DNA of 64,000 nucleotides from Anaerolineaceae bacterium (lineage in GTDB: Bacteria > Chloroflexota > Anaerolineae > Aggregatilineales > Phototrophicaceae). How positions within the stretch are numbered: position 1 is the stretch's first letter; each line of letters begins with the position of its first letter. The notes under the pieces were generated by a model. It worked only from the letters and a program-made list of their open reading frames with translations, was not told the origin of the DNA and did no database searches. Positions 58,744-64,000 of the stretch are shown here, in pieces. The position numbers were made by a program, and so were the translations under genes. Where the stretch lies: contig JAPOVC010000026.1 in the NCBI GenBank assembly GCA_026708325.1, positions 1 through 64,000 on the forward strand. The letters are read 5' to 3'.

Positions 58744-59823
58744 TCAGGCAGGCGTGTCCGCGGCTCGTGAGTCGGATGAAATGCGCACGCGACCGCTGCC
58801 CGGAACCACGCTGCCAATCAGACGGGCAGCCTCACCGGCTTCCAGCAAGGCGTGCAGGAGACCCTGGGCCCGTTCCTGTGGCACGGCCATCAAAAGGCCG
58901 CCCGAGGTCTGCGGGTCGTGAATCATGGCCTCTTCGGTTTCGCCCAGGTCAGGGGACAGTGAGGTCCACTCAGCAAAGTATTCGCGGTTGCGCGCCGTCC
59001 CTCCCGGCGACAGGCCCGCCTCGGCGCAGGCGCGCGCGCCGGGCAGCCAGGCCAGAGCAGCGAAATCAATAGCGAAATCCAGATCGTCCGCGCGCAACAT
59101 TTCGCGGGCATGCCCTGCCAGGCCAAAGCCGGTGATATCCGTCATGGCGTGCACCCCGTGCAAATGCGCGAGGCGGGCGGCCTGGCGGTTCAGTCGGCTC
59201 ATGCTGGCGACGGCGACCTGCACGTCTTCCGGATCGGCCTGCCCCCGCTTCAGGGCCGTGGTAATCAGCCCGGTGCCCAGGGCCTTGCTCAACAGGAGCC
59301 GATCGCCTGCCCGCGCGCCGCCCTTGGTCAGCAACTGCTGCGGCGCCACCAGCCCGGTAACGGCCAGCCCGTACTTGGGTTCGTCGTCCGTCACCGTATG
59401 CCCGCCGGCGATGACTGCGCCCGCTTCGCGTACCTTTTCCGCGCCGCCACGCAGTATTTCTGCCTGCACCTGCGCATCCAGCGACTCTGGAAAGGCCACC
59501 AGGTTGAGCGCCAGGACCGCCTCTCCCCCGACGGCATAGACGTCGCTGAGCGCGTTGGCGGCCGCGATCGCGCCAAAATCATAGGGGTCATCGACAACCG
59601 GAGGAAAGAAATCCACCGTGGTGACAAGAGCCCTGTCGTCGTCAAGCCGCCAAACGGCGGCGTCATCCGGCTCACCCAGGCCGGCGAGCAAGTCCGGGTA
59701 GCTGTCTGTAGCGAAGAGTTGTTTTAGCGGCTGCAACACGTGCGCCAGGTCCCCAGGACCGCATTTGGACGCTCAGCCGGCACTCCCTGCCAGACTGGTC
59801 AGCCGTATTTCCTCTCGTGACAT
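58744..59823 (-). CDS. selD: selenide, water dikinase (selenophosphate synthase), selenocysteine-containing
   Basis: This is a 359-residue enzyme that makes selenophosphate from selenide and ATP for selenocysteine and selenouridine. An in-frame TGA at 59775-59773 is read as selenocysteine at position 17. Upstream of it the frame gives MSREEIRLTSLAGSAG, and downstream ASKCGPGDLAHVLQPL. U17 and K20 sit exactly where E. coli SelD has its catalytic C17 and K20. NALSDVYAVGG (nucleotide/metal binding) and the C-terminal DPQTSGGLL hallmark are present. A bacterial SECIS hairpin follows the TGA. ATG at 59823 has GAGGGAG six bases upstream and a consensus promoter is 25-53 bases above. A simple frame search would wrongly start at the GTG at 59739, losing the catalytic loop. 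Confidence 0.93.
59742..59772 (-). promoter_or_regulatory. bacterial SECIS element for selD selenocysteine insertion
   Basis: Read on the minus strand directly after the TGA codon: a lower stem GCG-T-CCA (59772-59766) with TGGCGC (59747-59742) and one bulged T, a one-sided 5-base internal loop, and an upper stem GGTCC (59760-59756) with GGACC (59752-59748) around the 3-base loop TGG. The upper stem starts 12 bases after the TGA, close to the 11 bases known for E. coli fdhF. The guanine-containing apical loop also fits SelB recognition. Confidence 0.8.
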
Positions 59824-59847
59824 AATTTGCTCCCTCTCATTGATAAA

Positions 59848-59876
59848 AGTATAGGAAGCCCTTCCCTTTCTGACAA
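59848..59876 (-). promoter_or_regulatory. sigma-70 promoter of selD
   Basis: On the minus strand TTGTCA (59876-59871) and TATACT (59853-59848) are exactly 17 bases apart. Predicted start near 59841 gives an 18-base leader containing the GAGGGAG ribosome-binding site. Confidence 0.65.
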
Positions 59877-59959
59877 GCAGAAAATTCACCGGAAACACTC
59901 ATGCATTCAATGTACGAATGGTTGCAAGGCGTGGCTATTGGGGTTATGCTGGCGACATT

Positions 59960-60033
59960 CGGGGCGTGGCGCAGCCCGGTAGCGCGCTTGCATGGGGTGC
60001 AAGAGGCCCCCGGTTCGAATCCGGGCGCCCCGA
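59960..60033 (+). tRNA. tRNA-Pro(GGG)
   Basis: Acceptor CGGGGCG with CGCCCCG, D arm with GCGCAG and CGGTAGCGC, anticodon stem CTTGC/GCAAG with loop ATGGGGT (anticodon GGG), TpsiC loop GGTTCGAATCC and discriminator A. The CCA end is not encoded. GGG reads proline CCC and CCT codons. Confidence 0.95.
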
Positions 60034-60130
60034 CAGGCCTGGACACCCACCATTCGCCGATGGAGTCTTCGGTCCAGGCGACAGGAGACCTCGTCCGGTT
60101 CACCCGAAAGCGACCATCAGGAGAATAGCG

Positions 60131-61852
60131 ATGAAAACTGCATTGAGAGTGACCCTTGTACTGTTCATTTTGTGTTTGTCTTCACTGTCTGCCATGGCCC
60201 AGGAGGGCGGCATCGTCGTCCGCGGCAACGCCGGCGCCGACCCGACCGCCTTCGATCCGCTGCTTACCAACGAGACGGTTACGGCTGACATTCAGGCGCT
60301 CATCTTCCCCGACCTCCTCAGCGTCGACCCCGCCACGGCCAGTATCGTCAACGGCCCTGGCCCCAACGCCCTGGCAACTGGCTGGGAGCTTTCCGACGAC
60401 GGCCTGACCTATACCTTCAGCCTGCGCGACGACCTCTACTGGACGGACGGCGAGCAAATTGACGCCGACGACGTCATGTTCGTGTGGGACTTCATCCAGA
60501 GCGGGGCCGTGCCCACCCATCTGAGTTTTGTCGCCGACGAGATTGCGAACGTCGAGAAGATTGACAATTTCACGATTGCCGTTTCCTTCGACGAGGTCGA
60601 TTGCGACGCCATCCTCAGTATCGGCGCGCTTGAGCCCTATCCCTCCCACATCGCGCCGGAAGACCTGACCACCATGCCGGACCAGGAATTCAACCAGAAC
60701 CTCTACGTGAGTTCCGGTCCCTACACCTTCGGCGAGGTGCGCCCTGCCGAATCGATTTCGCTGTTGGCCAATCCGGATTACGCTGACGCCGAACTGGGCT
60801 ACGTCAACAACGATGCCTTTGTGTTGCTCAACGTTCCGGACCTGACGGTCATGGTCGAGCGCTTCCTCGCCGGTGAACTCAGCATCATTTCCGGCCCGCA
60901 GGAAGCGCGTCGCGCCGAGATTTACGCCGCCGAGGACGAGGGCAGGGTGCAAATCTACACCTACCCGGGCAATTCCTGGGACTACCTGGCCTTCAATCTC
61001 GCCGACCCGGCCAACCCGCAGAACGCCGTGGATGAAGACGGCAACCCGATCGACCAGGGTATGCACCCCGTCTTTGGCAGCACCGAGGTCGGCCGCGACG
61101 TGCGCCGTGCGCTGAACATGGCGCTGGACGTCGACGACATCATCGAGCGCGCTACCTTTGGTGAGGGCACGCGCATGGCCTCCCACCTGGTACCCGCCAG
61201 CTGGGCCTTTGACCCCACGATCGAGCCGGTCCCCAGCGATCCTGCGGCCGCCGCCCAGATGCTGACGGACGCCGGCTGGGTCAACTCGGACCCCGACGAC
61301 CCCACAAGTGTCCGCGTCTGCCAGGGCTGCGCCACGGCTGAAGATGGCACCGAAATGCGTTTTGTGCTCAACACCAACGAAGAGAACGCGCGTCGGACCG
61401 CCATCATCACCATCGCCCAGGAATCCTGGGACAAGATCGGCGTCAAGGCCGACATCCAGACCCTTGAATGGGGCAGTTACCTTGAGAAACTGTTCACCCA
61501 GACTCTGGATGCCTACGTGATCGGCTGGCGCAACGGTTATCCGGACCGGCCGGACGCGACGCAACTCTTCACACCGGCCAGTGACGTGGTTGGCGGCTGC
61601 AGCAATTGCATGTCCTATAACAACCCGGAATTCACGGCCATCAACGAGCAGGCCCGCATCCTGCCCGGTTGCAGCATTGACGAGCGCAAGGCGCTTTACG
61701 CCGAGGCGCAGCGCATCATTCAGGCGGACACGCCCTACATCTTCATGTTCGTCCGCAACGGTTTCTACGCCGCGGGCAGTGAAGTGAGCGGCTTCGATCC
61801 CTTCCCGTCCCAGTTGCTCTGGAACGTCGACACCTGGTCGATCACCCAGTAG
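60131..61852 (+). CDS. ABC transporter substrate-binding protein, family 5 (oligopeptide-binding type)
   Basis: This exported protein has 573 residues. The signal peptide is TALRVTLVLFILCLSSLSAMAQ and the mature part begins EGGIVVRGNAGADPTAFDPLLTNE. WELSDDGLTYTFSLRDDLYWTDGEQIDADDVMFVWDFI near 90-125 is the family-5 signature, and a second-lobe stretch YVIGWRNGYPDRPDATQLFTPAS follows. Two Cys pairs (RVCQGC near 397-402 and GGCSNCMSY near 490-495) could form disulfides outside the cell, unusual for the family. ATG at 60131 has AGGAG seven bases upstream. It heads an importer with OppB- and OppC-type genes and follows tRNA-Pro by about 100 bases. Ligand unknown. Confidence 0.93.
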   Translation: MKTALRVTLVLFILCLSSLSAMAQEGGIVVRGNAGADPTAFDPLLTNETVTADIQALIFPDLLSVDPATASIVNGPGPNALATGWELSDDGLTYTFSLRDDLYWTDGEQIDADDVMFVWDFIQSGAVPTHLSFVADEIANVEKIDNFTIAVSFDEVDCDAILSIGALEPYPSHIAPEDLTTMPDQEFNQNLYVSSGPYTFGEVRPAESISLLANPDYADAELGYVNNDAFVLLNVPDLTVMVERFLAGELSIISGPQEARRAEIYAAEDEGRVQIYTYPGNSWDYLAFNLADPANPQNAVDEDGNPIDQGMHPVFGSTEVGRDVRRALNMALDVDDIIERATFGEGTRMASHLVPASWAFDPTIEPVPSDPAAAAQMLTDAGWVNSDPDDPTSVRVCQGCATAEDGTEMRFVLNTNEENARRTAIITIAQESWDKIGVKADIQTLEWGSYLEKLFTQTLDAYVIGWRNGYPDRPDATQLFTPASDVVGGCSNCMSYNNPEFTAINEQARILPGCSIDERKALYAEAQRIIQADTPYIFMFVRNGFYAAGSEVSGFDPFPSQLLWNVDTWSITQ

Positions 61853-61871
61853 TCTGAGTCGGAACCTTGGT

Positions 61872-61899
61872 CACATCCCCTCCAACCGGAGGGGATGTG
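61872..61899 (+). promoter_or_regulatory. intercistronic stem-loop after the binding-protein gene
   Basis: CACATCCCCTCC (61872-61883) and GGAGGGGATGTG (61888-61899) form a perfect 12-bp stem around a 4-base loop. It is followed by CAGGTTTAGT, not a long T-run. This probably protects the binding-protein message or reduces read-through into the permease genes 28 bases later. Confidence 0.65.
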
Positions 61900-61926
61900 C
61901 AGGTTTAGTAAAGGGGCGTTGCGCCT

Positions 61927-63009
61927 GTGACGAAATTTGTCATTCGTCGTATTCTCCAGGCCATTCCCACACTCTTTGGAATCAGCATACTGGTCTACGC
62001 CATCATGCTGGCCACTCCTGGCGGGCCGGTGGCGGCGCTCACCTTCAGCCCTACCGTCACCCCCCAGGAGCGAGCCGCCCTGGCCGCACAACTTGGCGTC
62101 AATGATCCATTCCACATCCAGTACCTGCGCTGGCTGCTCGGCGACGACTGGATGCGTTTCGACAGCGACGGTGACGGCGTCGCCGATACCGCCTACCTGA
62201 TCCCGCTCGACGCCGATGGCGACGGGGAACCTGAACCGTCTGGCACCCGACGGGGCATACTTCGCGGCGACTTCGGCAGTTCCTTCTTCCACGGCAAGCG
62301 CCACGTCGTTGACGTCATCTTTGAACGCCTTGCAGCGACCTTTGAACTGGGCGCGGCCTCGCTGGTGGTCGGATTGACCATCGGCATCCCCGTGGGCGTG
62401 CTGGCTGCCGTGAATCGTGGCGGTTACTTCGACAATTTCACCCGTATTATGGCGGTGGTCTTTAACGCATTGCCCAGCTTCTGGCTGGGGCTGCTGTTGC
62501 TACTGGTGTTCGGTGGCACCGGCCTGGGCCTGCTGCCCATGGGGAATCGTTGCGGAATCGTGCTCGTGGGCGGATGCCCCCCATTTTACGAAAGACTTGA
62601 ATATCTTTTCCTGCCCACCTTTGTCATCGCCGTTGGCGGCGTAGCGGCCTATTCGCGCTTCATGCGCGCTTCCCTGCTGGATGTCAGCGGCCAGGACTAC
62701 ATCCGCACCGCGCGCGCCAAGGGACTCTCCGGTCGCATGGTCTGGTTCCGCCATGGCCTGCGAAACGCCCTGATCCCCATCGCCACGCTTCTGGGGCCCA
62801 CGATCACCGGTGTGCTCAGCGGCGCCGCCATCACCGAGCAGGTCTTTGCCTGGCCCGGGGTCGGCCGTCTGGTTGTGAGCTCAATTACGCAGAAGGACTA
62901 TCCGACCGTGATGGCCGTCGTCATGTTCGCCGCCATCGCCACCATCCTCGGCTATTTGCTCTCCGACATCCTCTACGCCCTCATCGATCCGCGCATTCGC
63001 CTGCGCTGA
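61927..63009 (+). CDS. oligopeptide/dipeptide-type ABC transporter permease (OppB/DppB family) with acidic repeat loop
   Basis: This 360-residue OppB permease opens with TKFVIRRILQAIPTLFGISILVYAIML. The EAA loop reads VSGQDYIRTARAKGLSGRMVWFRHGLRNALIPIATLL and the end is LYALIDPRIRLR. In the external loop between helix 1 and helix 2 (about residues 75-105) are DSDGDGVAD and DADGDGEPE, dockerin/thrombospondin-3-like acidic repeats that usually bind calcium. A second small insert GNRCGIVLVGGCPPF lies before helix 4 and may carry a disulfide. Start is GTG at 61927; the upstream AAGGGGCG could serve as ribosome-binding site. Confidence 0.92.
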   Translation: MTKFVIRRILQAIPTLFGISILVYAIMLATPGGPVAALTFSPTVTPQERAALAAQLGVNDPFHIQYLRWLLGDDWMRFDSDGDGVADTAYLIPLDADGDGEPEPSGTRRGILRGDFGSSFFHGKRHVVDVIFERLAATFELGAASLVVGLTIGIPVGVLAAVNRGGYFDNFTRIMAVVFNALPSFWLGLLLLLVFGGTGLGLLPMGNRCGIVLVGGCPPFYERLEYLFLPTFVIAVGGVAAYSRFMRASLLDVSGQDYIRTARAKGLSGRMVWFRHGLRNALIPIATLLGPTITGVLSGAAITEQVFAWPGVGRLVVSSITQKDYPTVMAVVMFAAIATILGYLLSDILYALIDPRIRLR

Positions 63010-63011
63010 TT

Positions 63012-63923
63012 ATGTCCTCCCCAAACATCACACTCCGGGACCCCGAAAGCGAACTCCACGAAGCGCAGGTCAGCCCTTCGCTGATGCAACTGGCCCTGCG
63101 CCGATTTTTGCGCGACCGGCTTTCGATGGCTGCCCTGGGAGTAGTGATTTTTCTTGCGCTCATGTCCTTTGGCGCCCCGGTCATCAACGCCCTGACCAAT
63201 ACCAACAGCCGCAGTATCGTCGCCGATTCCTTTTTGCCGCCCCTTTCCCCCGGTCACATTCTTGGCACCGATGACCTCGGACGAGACCACCTGGCGCGTC
63301 TGCTGGAGGCCGGTCAGGTGTCGCTGTCCATCGGTTTTCTGGCGGCGCTGCTGTCGCTGGCGATCGGGGTCACGATCGGTCTCATCTCCGGCTTCATCGG
63401 GGGTCGCCTGGATGACACTGTCATCTGGTTCATCACGACACTGAATTCTGTGCCGCTTTTCTTCATCATTCTGATCATCGCCGCCTTTCTCGCGCCAAAC
63501 GCCACAACCCTTATCCTCGCCCTGGGCTTCTTCGGCTGGACCGGTACAGCGCGACTGGTGCGCGGAGAGACCTTCGCCCTGCGCGAACGTGAATTCGTGA
63601 TCAGCGCGCGGGCCATAGGCTCTTCCCGCCTGCGCATCATGTTCAGCCACATTTTGCCCAACCAGATGTCCATCATTCTGATCAACCTGGCGATCGACAT
63701 CGGCATCATCATCCTGGTTGAGGCTGCCCTGAGTTTCCTTGGCGTGGGCGTGCAGCCGCCCCAGGCCACATGGGGCAACATGTTGACCTTTTCGCGCAGT
63801 TTCTTTTCGCACGGGCCGCATCTTGTCTTCTGGCCCGGCTTCCTGATCTTCATCACGGTGCTCTGTCTCTACGTGCTCGGTGATGGCCTGCGCGACGCCT
63901 TCGACCCGACCACCATCGACTGA
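63012..63923 (+). CDS. oligopeptide/dipeptide-type ABC transporter permease (OppC/DppC family)
   Basis: This 303-residue permease has FLRDRLSMAALGVVIFLALMSFGAPVI as the first helix, ILGTDDLGRDHLARLLEAG, five further helices, an EAA loop REREFVISARAIGSSRLRIMFSHILPNQMSIILI, and the end VLGDGLRDAFDPTTID. It starts two bases after the OppB-type stop. No gene is recognisable in the last 77 bases of the window; an ATPase pair could follow just outside. Confidence 0.92.
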   Translation: MSSPNITLRDPESELHEAQVSPSLMQLALRRFLRDRLSMAALGVVIFLALMSFGAPVINALTNTNSRSIVADSFLPPLSPGHILGTDDLGRDHLARLLEAGQVSLSIGFLAALLSLAIGVTIGLISGFIGGRLDDTVIWFITTLNSVPLFFIILIIAAFLAPNATTLILALGFFGWTGTARLVRGETFALREREFVISARAIGSSRLRIMFSHILPNQMSIILINLAIDIGIIILVEAALSFLGVGVQPPQATWGNMLTFSRSFFSHGPHLVFWPGFLIFITVLCLYVLGDGLRDAFDPTTID

Positions 63924-64000
63924 CCAACCGGCTGTTTCCTACAGGTTCCTTTGCACATTGGGTTGCATGCAGGGCTGGTAATCCTCGCCAATGATGAGCT

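Noticed and set aside
59739..59739. GTG at 59739 as the selD start
   Set aside because: The upstream frame through TGA gives the missing conserved N-terminus with a strong start site; the GTG has no site and would drop U17 and K20.
59837..60103. Open frame on the minus strand containing GAPGFEPGASC
   Set aside because: It is the antisense of tRNA-Pro; the FEPG-like peptide is a common artefact of tRNA antisense translation.
63924..64000. End of window after the last OppC gene
   Set aside because: 77 bases with no recognisable start or motif; an ATPase gene may begin just outside but cannot be claimed.
1..64000. CRISPR arrays, insertion sequences, integrases, rRNA genes
   Set aside because: No direct-repeat array with spacers, no transposase or integrase motif, and no rRNA sequence was found.

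Overview
The window is a GC-rich bacterial chromosome segment with tightly packed genes. It most resembles a heterotrophic member of the Chloroflexota (Anaerolineae/Caldilineae type, perhaps host-associated or marine). That placement is an inference. It rests on many solute-binding-protein importers, two twin-arginine-exported sugar-binding proteins, a Sec-containing SelD, a fused NnrE-NnrD, a small Cys-rich protein that recalls ones seen in that phylum, and a sufCBD-U-Rieske cluster. No rRNA, CRISPR array, intact insertion sequence or phage was seen. Three tRNA genes are present: Asp(GTC), His(GTG) and Pro(GGG).

Region 1 (1-15.4 kb, all minus strand) is an accessory catabolic and transport block. 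In transcription order it holds an M14 carboxypeptidase, a ketopantoate-reductase-like enzyme, an SDR, a large Asp-box/VPS10 propeller protein, an MFS exporter, a Memo-like protein, an OppA-B-C importer, two tandem sterol-desaturase-family proteins and a truncated sugar-binding protein. It diverges from Region 2 (15.6-18.4 kb, plus: two sugar-isomerase-like TIM barrels around a phytanoyl-CoA dioxygenase-like enzyme) across an intergenic region with an 18-bp perfect palindrome.

Region 3 (18.4-29.4 kb) has a creatininase-family gene diverging from a ten-gene plus-strand cluster. That cluster holds an M20-like protein with substituted metal sites, thiamine-diphosphate dehydrogenase E1 alpha and beta, a stand-alone lipoyl domain, two SDRs, an amidohydrolase, and an oligopeptide-type binding protein with two permeases. 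It looks like one uptake-and-degradation unit for an unknown substrate.

Region 4 (29.4-41.6 kb) is carbohydrate-related. It holds a GH42-like beta-galactosidase, an LplABC-type importer, a GntR/FadR regulator with a clear operator, a six-hairpin-glycosidase-like protein, and a second sugar importer (binding protein plus two permeases).

Region 5 (41.6-59.8 kb) is mostly housekeeping. It holds molybdate ModAB, a DinG-type helicase with a fused exonuclease, a prenyl synthase, NAD(P)HX repair, an SRPBCC protein, GDPD, the Suf cluster (C-B-D, U, Rieske, with divergent SufT-like DUF59 protein), a multidomain cell-wall-type protein, and selD. The selD gene is read through an in-frame TGA as selenocysteine, with a well-formed bacterial SECIS hairpin behind it. 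A GH32 gene relic lies between sufD and sufU, where sufS is often found. Region 6 (59.9-63.9 kb) is tRNA-Pro followed by another OppA-B-C importer.

Three themes recur. None of the binding-protein importers has an ATPase gene in the window. Every non-overlapping junction between a binding-protein gene and its permease gene carries a stem-loop, twice over the permease start codon. Several divergent promoters carry good palindromic operators.
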